Assembly: GCA_027972325.1 (NCBI GenBank)
Contig: JAPMOS010000044.1
Location: forward strand, 124,001 to 188,000
Direction: 5' to 3'
Length of the DNA stretch: 64,000 nt
From: Paratrimastix pyriformis
Taxonomy: Eukaryota > Preaxostyla > Paratrimastigidae
The stretch's first letter is position 1; each line of letters opens with the position of its first letter. The notes beneath the pieces were generated by a model. That model did not search any database and was not told the DNA's origin. It saw only the letters and a list, made by a program, of their open reading frames with translations. Shown here piece by piece: positions 1-27,500 of the stretch. The position numbers and the translations under genes were made by a program.

Positions 1-3000
1 CAGTCGGAGCGAGGGCCTCCGTGGCAGGGGCTGGAGCAGCGGGGATGAGGGGCGCCAGCAAGGCCAGGAAATCGGCGGCCGTCGTGTCGCTTGCCGGAGG
101 TGCAGCGCCGGGCGCCTGACCCGAGGAGGCAGGGGCCGCGGCTTGCGGGGCGGGGGCCGGAGAGCCTCCCTCGGGCTGCGGGGGCGCGGCGGTGGCAGTC
201 GCGTCACGGGCCTCGGCGGCCAGTGGGACGACGGGGGGAGCGGCAAGGGTCGGGGCCGGGGGCCGAGCCACCTCGACGGGGGCCGCCGCCGGGGGGGTGG
301 GGACCGCCGGCAGGGTCGGCTCGGGCTGGGGCAGGGCGGCCAGCTCAGCAAAGGCCTGGACCGGGGGGGTGGAGACCGCCGGCAGGGTCGGCTCGGGCTG
401 GGGCAGGGCGGCCAGCTCGGCCAGGGCGGCGAGTTCCTCCAAGCCGGACGGCGGTGCCGCCAGGGCGCTTTCAGCACCACCGGCGGGGCCGGGAGGGGGC
501 AGGACGGCAGCAGCAGCGGGCTCGGCGTGCTCCGGGAGCGTCTGGGGCGGCTGGGGCGGGGCGACGGGTTCCTCATCAGGGGCACCTGCTTGGGATGTCG
601 GGTCGGCGGACTGCGAGGGGGCCGCCAGGCCGAGGGCAAGGCGCGGCACGGCCGGCTTGTGGGTCGGCGCCGCGGGGGCGGCAGCAAGGGGGGCCGGCTG
701 GGCGAGGGGTTTGGTCCCGTGGCGGGCCTTCCGGTTGGCACGCCGGGACGACTTGCCGGGGCGCTGCTCCTCGGGCTCCGGCTGGGGCTGCTCCTGCTGC
801 CCATCGACCGGCTGGGGCTGCTCCTGCTGCCCATCGGCCGGCTGGTGTTCCTGGGGGGCCACGGGCTCTGCCTCGGGCGGTAGAGTAGCGAGGGAGGTGA
901 CCTTGTCGTAAGCGAGGGCTGGGGCCGGGGCCAGGAGAGGGGCCGGGAGGGGTGCCAGGGCCGGGACGGGGCTCGCTTGAGGCATGCCAACGGCTGCCTT
1001 GGTCTGCTGAGTGGATGCCGCGATGGGGACGGCGGGCGGGGCAGTGACATTCGCAGGGGTGGCATCCGCAGGGGCGGGGGCAACATCCGCAGGGGTGACA
1101 TTCGCAGGGAGAGCGACCTCCGCAGGGGCGACATCCGCAGGGGTGACATCCGCAGGGGTGATGATACCAGGGGTGATGATACCAGGGGTGACATCCGCAG
1201 GGGTGACATCTGCAGGGCCGGCGGGCGGGGCAGGGGTGACATCGACGGGACGAAGGCTGGCCGAGGTCCCGTGCTGCTCTTCCGGCGGGGTGATGGCCGA
1301 CGGCTGCTCGGGGGTGGTCGCGGGGGTGGCCGCGGGGGCTGGAGCCGGGGCTGGAGCCGGGGCTGGAGCCGGGGCTGGAGCCGGGGCTGGAGCCGGGGCT
1401 GGAGCCGGGGCTGGAGCCGGGGCTGGAGCCGGGGCTGGAGCCGGGGCTGGAGCCGGGGCTGGAGCCGGGGCTGGAGCCGGGGCTGGAGCCGGGGCTGGAG
1501 CCGGGGCTGGAGCCGGGGCTGGAGCCGGGGCTGGAGCCGGGGCAGGGGCAGGGGCAGGGGCAGGGGCAGGGGCAGGGGCAGGGGCAGGGGCAGGGGGGGC
1601 AGGGGCAGGGGCAGGGGCAGGGGCAGGGGCAGGGGCAGGGGCAGGGGCAGGGGCAGGGGCAGGGGCAGGGGCCGGAGCCGGGGCCGGACGGAGGGAGCCA
1701 GGGGCGCAAGCAGCGCCAGCAGGTCGGCCGTGGTGGCGATGGCGGGCACAGAGGCTGGGATCTCTGGCGAAGCCTGCCTCGCCTCGGGCGTCGAGGTCAT
1801 CGCGGTGGCGGCGGGGACGGGCGCTGGGGCCTCATCAGGGGCGGATTGAGGGCCAGGCGCAGGGGCGCTGTCTGAGATGATGGGGGCGGGCTGGGGGGTC
1901 GCCGGTTCGGCGGGCGGAAAGACGGCGGGGCTCTGGGGGACGGGGGCAACCTGCGGGGGGATGACGGGGCTCTCAGGTGCCAGCAGGGGGGCGGGGGGAG
2001 CCTGCGGGGGGGCGGCGGCCACCAGGGGCGCCAGTAGGGCCATGAAATCGGCTGCCGTCGAGTCGGCGGGGGTCGCCGCCGGTGCCGGCGGGCTGCTGGC
2101 GGTGGGCGGCCGGGCGGCCGGTCGGGGCCCGCGCGGGGTGGGCGGCGGGCTGAAGTCAAGAGCAGCGGACACCCGGGCTGGGAGGGCCACCTCGGTTGTG
2201 GGTGGTGCCAGTGCCGGTGCCAGTGCTGGTGCTGTCGGTACCGGTGTTGGGAGGGGCGGCGTCTCGACAGCCAGGGCAGGGATCATAGTGGTCATCGCAG
2301 GGGCCGCGGGGACCACAGGCGGCAGCTGAGCCACGGGGGCGAGCGGGCGGGCCTCGGATTCCGGGATGGCGGCCAGGTCTGAGGCCGCGGGGGCGGGGCG
2401 GCGTGGGGCGGCGCGGGGGCAGCAGGGGCGGGGGCTGTCGGAGGGAGAATGGCCTCGCCAGCGGTGGGGTGGAAGTGGCGGGGGCAGCAGGGGCGGGGGC
2501 AGCAGGGGCTGTCGGAGGAAGGATGGCCTCGCCAGGGGCGGGGACGGGGGCGGGGGCGGGGGCGGGGGCGAGGGGCGCCAGCAGATCCAAGAAATCGGCT
2601 GCCGTGGCCTCCTCCTCCTCAGTGGGGGCGGGGGCGGGGGCGGGGGCGGGCAGCTGCTGCCGGTCGGGTGGTGGGACTGCAGCTGCGAGGGCAGGCAGTT
2701 GGTCGGCCAGCGCCTCGGCAGCGGCGGGTCGGGCGGGGCTGGTGGTGAGCGCGGCCTGGGGAGGGGGCGACGGGGGGGCTTGAGCGGCGGCCGGCTGGGG
2801 CGCCTCCTCGAGGGTGACGGCGAGGTCATCGTCGGGGGCGGCCAGCCCGGGGGTCGACTCGGGCGGGGAGGGCGGCGCCGCGGGGGCCGGGGCCGGGGGG
2901 GCGGCCTGATCCGGGGGTGAGGAAGGCGGGGACGTGGACCCGACGGGCGGCCAGGCGGCCGGGGCCGAGGCCGGGAAGACGCAGAGGGCAGAGGAGGCAG

Positions 3001-6000
3001 GCTGATCCTCCGGTGCCGCGCCCGGGGCCACGACCTGCAGGAGGGCCGCGCCGCCCTCGGCGGGCGAAGGATGGGCCGCGGGGGTGGCGGCCAGGGGGCT
3101 GCCGTCGCTGCTGCGGCCTTCGTCGTCGGCGACAGGGGCGCGGAGGGGCCGCTGGGCCTGCGGGGCGCGCACCACGAGGGAGGAGGAGGCGCCGCTGATG
3201 CCGCCGAACTCGGGGGGGACGCGGCGGGGGGTGACGCACAGGGCCGCGGGTGAGTTGGAACGGCCCGAGCGGGGCGTGATCACCTGCCCACACGCACGAG
3301 GACACACACGTGGAGCGGCGATGAGGTGTCTCCTCTCTCTCGGGAATGCGCATGTGGCCTCAGTCCAGAAAGGGGGCGAAGTCCCGGGGGATTGAAAAGC
3401 GGGGAGATCGAAGAGACGGAGAGGCACGAATGCGCCGCGGCACCCCCGGGTGATGTGGTGGGATGATGTGAGCACGAGCGGAGTGTGGGACATGGGGAAT
3501 GACATCAAGCCGATCCAATCTGCTGGTGAAGTGCACATCATGAGCCATGAGCCATGAGGACGCAGACGCGACGCGTGGGGCGACGAGGAGCCAGGCGAGA
3601 CTCGAGAGCGCATGAATACTCTGAGGGTGTGTGGCGGCGCGTGGCGGTGCAGAGGGCAGGCAGGCGGGGCGACCTTGAGGTAGCAGCCCCCATCGGCAGC
3701 CCCTTCAAACGCGGGGCCCTGGCCGCCGGCGCCGGCGCCCGTCATGTCGAGCCGGAAGGGCCGCGGAGGCGGCGGGGTGCAGATGCCCATGCCGGCAGCC
3801 CGCGGGTCGACATCCCCTTCGAAGGGCGAGATCAGCTCGGGGACGGGAACAACGCCCGACACGCCCGGCGGTCGGTAGTGGGCCAGGGGTGGGGAGGCCT
3901 GCGGGGGTGAGGCCGGGGCCTCGGAGATCGCGCGGGACCATGGGGGCTGGGCGGGGCCGGTGGAGGCGGCGGGGACGGGGACGAGGGCAGGGGGCGGCGG
4001 GCCCTCCATCCACTCGTCGAGAGGAAGCGGGGGCGGCCCCGCGGGGGCGGCGGGCAGAAGGTCGACGCTGATTCCGGGCATGGACGGCGGGCCTGCCACG
4101 TGGTCTGATGCTGGAGCGGGCGGTGTGGGGTGGTGTGCCGGCTCGGGGGGCGGGGATTCCGGTGGGGCGTCGGCGGGCAGGGCGGCTGCCTGGCGGCGGC
4201 GGAGGGCCTCGTTCTCGGACTGGAGCTGCTCGTTGGCCCGGTGCAGCTCGCGCATCTGCCGCTGCAGCCGCCGGATGACGTCGCTGTGGTGCCGGCAACC
4301 CCCACGGCCGGGCAGCGAGGCGGCGGAGGTGATGGAGGGTGAGTTACGACCGGGGTGGCGATGAAGGCGGTGCGATGATAAGGAAAGAAGGACGGGGGTG
4401 CTCGCCCGCCCATCAACCAGCCACCTGACAGTCCGCCTCTGATCCCATGTGTGACGCCCAGCACCGTCCATGACCGCCATCTCACGAGCGCGATCACACC
4501 CCAGCCAACCACCAGCCGGCCAGCCGGCAGCCAGTCTTGGACGGACGGACGGACCTGCTTGTGGGCGAGGCGGCCCGGGGTCGCCACTCCATGCGCAGCC
4601 GCATGCCGCGGCTCTTGTTGCTCGGCGTCCGCGGACCACCGGCCGCCCCCTTCGTCGTCGTGGCTACCGCGGGCCCAGCGACCTCCTCGGCCTCCTCAAC
4701 CTCATCCTCAACCTCCTCGCCCGGGGTGGCGGCCGTGGTGGGGGTCCTGCTCTGGGAGCTGTGGCTATGCCCGGGGGTAGTCTCACCCGGGGGGAGATAC
4801 CCCTGGGGTTCTTGGCCCAGGGGCCCAGGGACGGCCCCCATGGGGCCCGCGTTGGGGGCCCGGCGAGGCGAGGCGACCGGGCGGGCTGGTGGTGGGGAGG
4901 GCCGGGGAGGGGGCTGTGGGCTGGGCGAGGGCGAGGGCGAGGGCGGGGCCGGGCGGTCCTGGGGAGGCGGGGCGCTGCGGGATGGGCGCAGCTCACGTTC
5001 CAGGGCAATCGACAGCAGCTGGGCATTCTCGGCCTGCGGATGCAGAAGGCCCCCAAGGCGGCGGGCATTTGGGGTGGAATGAGAAGGGCATCAACATCAA
5101 CATCATCATTTCCATCGCCATCGCCATCGCCATCATCACCATCACCATCACCATCACCATCGCAGGGAATACTGTGAATCCGGACAGGGCAGGGGCAGGC
5201 AAACAGGGGCGGGCGGGCGGCGGACCAGCTGGGCTTCGAGCTGCCCGATCCGCTCGGTGAGGGCCGCGTTGCGGACGCGCTCGGCAGTCCATTGCTCTGC
5301 ACGCAGAAAAAGAGAGGCCGATGATTGGATGGTTGGATGCTGCATGATGATGATGATGATAATGCTGATGCTGATGCTGATGCTGATGCTGATGCTGTCG
5401 ATGCTGTCGATGCCGTCGATGCCGACGATGCTGATGAATGCCCGGCCGGTATGAGAGCAGGCGCGGCTCGCAGGGCGGACCGCTCATGGCACGCAGGGTC
5501 TGCACCAAGCTGTCCACGCTCAGCGGGCTGGGCCCCTGTGGTGTCCCGGCGGCGAGAGCAGGAGCCCCCCCGAGAGGGAAGAGGAGCCGATGAGAGATGG
5601 GCGGGGTGGATGGATGGTGATGGGACAGGGGTGGGCGGGAGGGATGGGTGGAGGCAGGGTGGGGTGGGGTGATGGGTGCAGTAGTGGTCGAGGTGGATCG
5701 ATGATGGGACAGTGGACGGGATGGATGGACGGGCGCCGGACCGATGCGGGCGAGGCCGGGGCGGCGGCCATCATGGGGGCGCCCAGCTGGAAATGGGGCG
5801 GAGCCGGGGGTGGAGGGCGAGGCCGGGGTGGAGCGCGGGGGCGGGAGCAGGACATGGGGAGGGCAGCATGGGGAGGGCAGGCAGGGGGAGGAAGGGAGGG
5901 TGGCCGGGAGGGATGGTGGAGGAGGCCGGGGACGGGAGGAAGGGGAACGACTGGGTCGCCGTGGGGACCAGGGTCGGCAGGGCGGGTTGCTGGACGGAGG

Positions 6001-7444
6001 GAGGGAAAGGGAGAATGATGCAATGTTGACGTTGATGTTGATTCTGATGCTGGATGATGATCAAGATGCGGGTGTGATAATGGTGGTGATGGGGACAGAG
6101 GGAAGGTCGGGGGAGCAGGGGCGGGCAGACCTCGGGGAAGGCGGGCGGGAACAGGGTGAAGGCCGTCTCGAGGCGATGGCCCAGCCGTGCGGCCCGCCGT
6201 TGGAGCTGCTGGGCAGACCGGCAAAGCTGCATCCAGGTGCGCTGGTCAGCAATCCCATCCCCCCCCCCCAAAGGCAGCAGCAGCAGCAACAGAAAAAGAT
6301 GGCGCGATGATGGAGCCGGTCGACCGGCCGCCCGCGGGCCTGCAATTTTCCGTCGCCCAAAAGACGATCCTTCTGAGGGCGAGACCAGGGGCGGGGCGCG
6401 GACCTGGAGCTCGCCCTGGGTGAAGGGCGACGAGGCTCCGCCCCCGGGCGATGTGGCGCCGGCTCCGCCGTTCCATCCGGCATCCGCGTCGGGGGGGCTG
6501 CTTTCGGGCCCCGCGCCGGCCCGCCGCCAGCGTGACGACCCGCTTGAGATGGAGCTCACCCCCGGGCTGCCCGGCTCAGGGGGGCTTGTTGCATGCGGCT
6601 GGGCAGGGTCCGGGGCCACCGCCTCCTCCCGGGCCCCGAGGGATTCGCGGGCCGTGTAGACCTCGCCGCTCTCTATGCTGGGGACCGAGGTTACCGAGGG
6701 CTGCGGGTGGTGGTGGTGGTGCCGGTGCCGGACGGCGTTCGGAGGTTGCGGCGGGGGAATGACCAGGGTGCGGCGGTGGTGGGTGGTGGAGGCAGCGGAG
6801 CGGGGCAGAGGGGGCAGGGTCCCCTCGGCGGCACCGTCCAGGGTGAACGGTTTGGAGGTGGCCGTGGCTGGGGTGGCGGCCGCACCGGTGGGCGGCGTCC
6901 GGCGTGACGGCGGGTGGCGCTGGGGTTTGCGCGGCGGCGATCCGGAGAGCGAGCCGCCCGTGGAGGTGGTGGAGGTGGTGGTGAGGCTGGCGGGGATCAT
7001 AGTCGATGCCAACCCGTGGGAGAGCCGCAGGACCATGGCCCACGGCGGTCTGCCGTCGATGCTTCCCGAGCGGGCCGTCGAAGCGCCCGATCCGCTCGAC
7101 ACTCCGCCAGATTTGCGGCCCGAACGAGAGGCTGTTCCCCCGGGCGGAGCCACCGCTGGGGTGGGGGTGGCGGGGGTATGCTGCTGGGCGTACGTTGATG
7201 AGTACCCAGTTCGTCGAGGCGGAGAGGGAGATTCGAGAACGCCAACTTGCCGTGTGACCGAAGTGGGGAGGATCTTGCGTGCAGGCCGGGTGGGGGAAGA
7301 AGAATGAGGGAGTATTGAAGGTGTCTGGAGAGACTGCGGCGAGGGGAAAGATCCCTGTTGGGAAAGGCTGGGTGGAGTTCCACGGAGAGCCGTCGCCGGA
7401 GGTGGTTGCGGGGTGGTGCTCTGTTGTTGTTGAAGCTGTGCCAT
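1..7444 (-). CDS. Giant Pro/Ala-rich disordered protein with short coiled coils (partial, C-terminus off the left edge)
   Basis: I do not recognise a family. The start is taken at 7444 (MAQLQQQQSTT). Exons I can place: about 7444-6404, 6241-6131, 5795-5730, 5536-5440, 5297-5208, 5041-4554, 4287-3685 and 3289 leftwards past base 1. Donors are GTCCG/GTCTG type. Short heptad-like segments occur near 6241-6131 (CRSAQQLQRRAARLGHRLE), 5297-5208 (RNAALTERIGQLEAQL) and 4280-4180 (VIRRLQRQMRELHRANEQLQ). The rest is Pro/Ala/Ser-rich. A motif of the form TAADFLxLLAPL recurs four times (about 2622-2572, 2068-2023, 1740-1692 and 91-41). Between about 2480 and 2160 the reading frame changes: an open frame stops at 2156 while the motif-bearing frame continues to base 1. 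This is an unplaced intron or an indel in the repeats. Likely a disordered scaffold or nuclear factor; function unknown. Confidence 0.6.
1040..1215 (-). repeat. Coding 15-bp tandem repeat (PADVT units)
   Basis: About ten units related to GCAGGGGTGACATCC on the plus strand. Read on the minus strand in the frame of the flanking protein they give repeated P-A-D-V-T/A, with a variant G-I-I-T-P. Part of the giant low-complexity gene. Confidence 0.7.
1331..1672 (-). repeat. Coding minisatellite: 12-bp then 6-bp units encoding (Pro-Ala)n
   Basis: About 18 copies of the 12-bp unit GGGGCTGGAGCC (1331-1545) run into about 20 copies of the hexamer GGCAGG (1543-1672). All read as alternating Pro-Ala on the minus strand, more than 100 residues. 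Length is likely polymorphic. Confidence 0.8.
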
Positions 7445-7625
7445 GGTGATGGCGAGCAAACGCGATCCGACACCAGGCGGGAGAATGAGTGGTGCACGAG
7501 GCTCGCTCATCGAATCGAAATGGCGCGCAGGAGCCTTCTCTCCTTCCGAACCTGGGAGTGCGTTAACGGCAGAATTTGCCTCCCAAACTTAGGGAGCTTC
7601 CCCCAACACCCGCAATTGCCACGCC

Positions 7626-8311
7626 ATGTTTTCAGTCTCCTTCGCAGCCCCAACGATGATGTCCCCGCAAGCTGCCACTCTGCACTCATTTTGGGCGAGC
7701 GCAGCTCGGGATGGCCGGGTTTCCACCACCGAAATTATGCAGGCATGCAACTTGATCGGGGCTCCCATCGATCCAATGAACGCAAGCATGCTCCTGCAGC
7801 AAATGAGCGCTATGGGATTAACCGAATCCACTTTTGTGAATGTTTTGGTCAATTACTACACTCAACGGCAGCAGATGGGCATGGGTTTGCTGTTTTTTTC
7901 CCCCGGGTCCTGATTCATGTTTTTTTTTTTCTGGTAGGTGGAATGCAGATGCAGCCGCAAATGGGAATGTGCATGGCGCCGCCCCCACCCATGGGGATGG
8001 GAATGGGCATGGGCATGATGCCACCACCTCAACCCCCCATGGGAATGGGTATGATGCAGCCTCAACCCCCCATGGGAATGGGTATGATGCAGCCTCCCAC
8101 AATGACGATGACTCCTGGGATGCCCATGGGCATGGGCATGATGCCGCCGCCTGTTCAACCCACAATTATCATGGCCGGCCCGAACTACCGGACTTGCCAC
8201 AAGTGCGGCGGCACGGGCATCAAGATCCGCAATCCCCTTAAGCTGAAGAATTGGATCAAGCCCGACAAGCCATGCAAGCATTGTCGTGGTACCGGTCGGG
8301 TTCCGATGTAA
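7626..8311 (+). CDS. EF-hand-like / Met-Gly-Pro-rich / DnaJ-type CxxCxGxG zinc protein
   Basis: Two exons, 7626-7884 and 7938-8311, separated by a 53-bp intron (donor GTTTGC, acceptor CTGGTAG); they join in frame to 210 residues plus stop. Residues about 15-80 resemble a degenerate pair of EF-hands (FWASAARDGRVSTTEIMQAC). Residues about 85-165 are repeats of MGMGMMPPPQPPM type. The C-terminus has two DnaJ-like zinc-ribbon motifs, CHKCGGTG and CKHCRGTG, ending GRVPM. One such pair would supply four cysteines for one zinc ion. Its start lies 181 bp from the divergent giant gene. Role unknown; a calcium- or zinc-linked adaptor is possible but is only inference. Confidence 0.8.
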
Positions 8312-9008
8312 TCACCCGGACCATTCACAATTTGATGTCCATTTTTTTTGTGTTCTCCCCGAGCGCTTTGTCCGAGGAGGTTCTTTCTTCTTCTTTGTTT
8401 GTGAGAATTTGCATCATATTATTTTGAGAACCGATATCGATCTTCTTTTTGGTGGTGCCGACAGTCGTCCAATCTCCCACCCGTGATCGAGGCGGCGGGG
8501 ACCAGTCAGCAAGTTTTTCCACCACACAAAAGCAGGAGGGTGACACTTGCTCACCTTCCCTTCCCGAGTCGGAACCGCCGGGGCGGGAGCGTCCCGGAAA
8601 GGGAGAACCACACAGACACAGAGACAGGGAGAGCAGCACCTCGCCGCAAGGGGGCAATATGCGGCGGAGGAGGGAGAGAAGGGGTGGAGGGGAAGGAGAC
8701 CCCTGGGAGGCCGGGCGCACCCGGGGAGGGAGCGGCACGATCAAAAAAAGCCAAGGCGTTCAATGCCCCGGTGACAGGCAGCAGGGGGGGTGACCCCAGA
8801 TGCGGCTGGCTCCAAGAGAGCAGACAGAGGGATGGAGGGAGAGGCAGAGGAGACGAAGCACACACACACACATCACAGGACGACGCCAGTACAAATTAAA
8901 AGCGTACCGGAGGGGGGGAGAGGAAGAGGCGGCGGAGGAGGAGGAGGGACGTTAAAAAAACAACATCATCCGCAGCAGCAAGAACCGCGGGGAGGGGGAA
9001 TGGAGACA
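8312..9008. other. Intergenic region between two convergent genes
   Basis: No convincing gene. It holds the 3' flanks of the small zinc protein (+) and the megasynthase (-): T-rich tracts at 8340-8450, then purine-rich plus-strand sequence. Short open frames here are low-complexity shadows. Confidence 0.6.
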
Positions 9009-24315
<15,307 letters not shown>

Positions 24316-24533
24316 CAAAGTGTGCGAAATGACTCCGAGGAGTAGGGGGAAGGGATCTGAGTAGAAGACGCACCCACGCTCTCCGGGGTGGCATAAGCTC
24401 GAACACGCAGGGCTTTTGCACTTCCAAAATGCTGCGTCGTCGTGGAAACGGGTTCCTCGTGAAAGCCTCACCCACCATCGATTAAAATCTCTATTGCGGT
24501 CATCTCTCCGATGTGATCGGATCACAATGAGAC
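24316..24533. promoter_or_regulatory. Divergent intergenic spacer of the megasynthase and the giant plus-strand gene
   Basis: About 218 bp between two divergent starts. It must hold both promoters if the plus-strand start at 24534 is right. No TATA box or other known motif is evident. Confidence 0.35.
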
Positions 24534-27500
24534 TTGAGTTCAATCTCCGAATTCCACGACTCTTTTGACAAAATCTCACGAGAGAATCAGAGTCTAAGGG
24601 GATTTTTCGAACTTGTCGTCGATCGTAAATTCAGAGATCCCTCCAAATTTCGCAAATTTCTGAGAGCTGTTGGGATAATTGGGCATATGTGTCTGGCGAG
24701 CCCTTTTGACAAGACGAACGGGGAGAGACCAACTCGAATGCAAATGCGGTATAAACTGATGAACGAAGAAGAGGATCGGAGAGAAAAAATGATGATGGAG
24801 ATATACGAAAGGACCCAGGAGATCTGAAGTGCACTCCCACCACAAGACCTGGTTGTACTCACATGAGATGGCTCTCCTCACGACAGCACTTCGGGTGGCC
24901 CCTCTCTCCTTGTGGACGACCCGCCCAGAGGGTACTTTCCCCAATCCAACATGGACTGCACGTCCGTTCGTTTTTTCTGATTATTTCCCCTCTCAATTCA
25001 GTTTTTTTTGTTAGGCGCATCCTCGAGGCCGATAAGGCGGGACAGGAGAAGGACCAGTCGCTCTATTACACCCTTGCCAAGCTCATCAAAGAGGATGGCT
25101 TCAGGGTTTCCGATGCGACCTTTCGCGACCTGCTCCAAGGAGATCCTCATTCCCAATATGTTGCTGTTCAGTTGGCCAAACTTTCCTCCAATGCCGAGGG
25201 ACTTAAACTCTGCCTGAGCGCTCCGGTCGTGTACGTCCGCCGTCTGGCCGCGCGTGCTTTCGGCGGACTCGTCAAAGATTCCTCGGATGTTTTGAACACA
25301 TTGACCACGCTCGATTATCGGACGAGCATCGCCCTTCTCCGAGTCTGCATCGCCATCATTACACCTGGGGAGACATCCGTTCATTTCTTTTGCAGGCCAT
25401 CCGTTCGCGCGATCTGGCCGATGCCATCATTGCGCCCGTCATGGAATCATCCGGGCCGATGTTGGCCAGCATCGTGCTGGCGGAATGCTCTCCGGCTGTG
25501 ATCGCCGGCATGTTGCCCCGCCTCTGGGGACATCGGCCCAACTGGTCACGGATCGCTCAGGTGGCCCCTACGCAGTTGCAAGGTTTGTTGCGCTCCATTA
25601 TCTTTGCTGAGACCTCAACCCCCCGGGGTGATGCAGATTTTCTCAAACTGCAGCTGGAGCAATGCGGGGCCAATGCTCTGGTGCCCACATTCAGCATCCT
25701 CGCGCCTGCCCTCTGCGTCCTGATGGCGGTCGGTTTCCTCCGCTCCGGGAAAGTCCCATCGCCCGCCTCCCCGACCGAGCCCTTTTTGATCGGATCGCCC
25801 CTCCCCCCCCCCCCCCCCCCCCAGATGGACGAGGCCTTCCTCCTGTGGCTGACCGATTTCTGCGTGGCGCGCATCCCCGAGGCCGCAGCCATGGGCCGCG
25901 ACAGCTGGAAGTGGTCCAACGCCAAGGTCAGCGCCACGCCCCCTCCTGTCGACTCCCCACCCATCACCCCCCGGTGGTCCGCCCGTAGCTCCGGCCGCCC
26001 CTGATCGTGCGGACCCACGCCTGGGCATCCTGGATGCTGCGCTTTGTGATGGTCCGGCTGATGGAGCACGCATGGAGCGCCGTCGGCTCCGCCTGTGCCA
26101 ATCACTACGGGCCCTCGGCTGCCTCCCTCGGCGCCCCCTCCCTCGCCCGAGGTCCGCCCTCACCCCCTGCCATGCTCGCCCGTTGGTGCTGTTCACTCCA
26201 AATCCTTTTTAAAAAAATGGAATAATTCAATTAACAAAAAAAAATGTTATAGTAACATACAACCAAAGCAAATGCATACACATCTTCCGAAAATTTGTTT
26301 CGGATCTTTCTTGTTGGCAAACATGGGAGGGAGTGACGAAAAGGCCAAACCCGCTGCCTCTTTTCCTTTTCCCTGCAGCGACCGTCCTCCTGCGGGCCTA
26401 CCGCTCGCTGCAGCTGACCAACCCCTACCTGGACTCGGACGTGGTCAACCACCCCAGCAGCGCCCTGCCGCACCTGCACCGGGTGGCCTTCGTGCTGCAC
26501 GGGGTGGTCAGCCGGATCGTGGACACCCTGTCCTTCCCCAAGCTGCCCTCCGATGTGGGCCGGGCCCTGGTGGCTTTCACCCGGGCCGAGGTGGCGCCCC
26601 TGCTCCACGGGCTGCTGCTCAAATTCCTGGCCGCCCCGGGCAGGAACCTCTTCGGGTGCACCGTCCAGCTGTTTGAGTACACCGTCCTGCCCCGGGTTCC
26701 TGCCGAGTGGGACCCGGTCGGCCCCGCCCCGGCCGCCGAATGTGACCCCCTCGGGTTTCCCGGTCCGTCATGCCCCTGTCGAAGTCGCCCTCGACTCCCC
26801 TCCTGTGGCGCAGTGAATTGCAGTCATTCTCGTAAACGGTCGTGGAGGAACTGGTCGATTGGCGTCGAGAACTCATTTTCCGGGAGTGATGGGGTTATGT
26901 ACCCCCAATCCTCCCCCATGTTGCCCCCCCCCCCCCCCCCCTCCCCCCACTTCTCCCACCCGGCGCGTTCCTCGTCGTCATCGACACCCCCTCCCCCCGT
27001 CCTTCCCGCACCCCCAGCCGACCTCCGCACATGCCCGCTGGAGTCCCTCGTGCCGCGCATCCTGGCAGCCGCCCTGCTGGCCGAGGGCACCAACGAGGAC
27101 CGGTGCGAGCGGTGCAGCCTCTGCTCCCCGCGCGCCCTCCTGCTGGCCGTCCCGGCCGAGCAGCGGACCTCGCTGTCCCAAGTCAAGGCCCTGGAGCGCT
27201 ACAGCACCCTCCCGCAGAACCTGCTGGCCCTGGTCCGGGAGGGCCTGCCCGCGGCCCGTAAGCAGCTCCATGCAGCCTGCCACAAGAAGAAGCCCAACGA
27301 GCGCACCCAGGGCCTGGGCGCCCTGCTGACGGCCACCATCATCGCCGAGCCGGCCGTCCTGGAGGCCGAGCTGGGCCTCACCCTGGACATGTTCCTGCGC
27401 CAGGCCGCAAGTGAGGAGGCCCAGGTCTCGTTCCCATCGCCTCCCGTCCCCCACCCGATGATGATCGGGGGTTTCGCTGGACACGAACGCGAATGAATGG

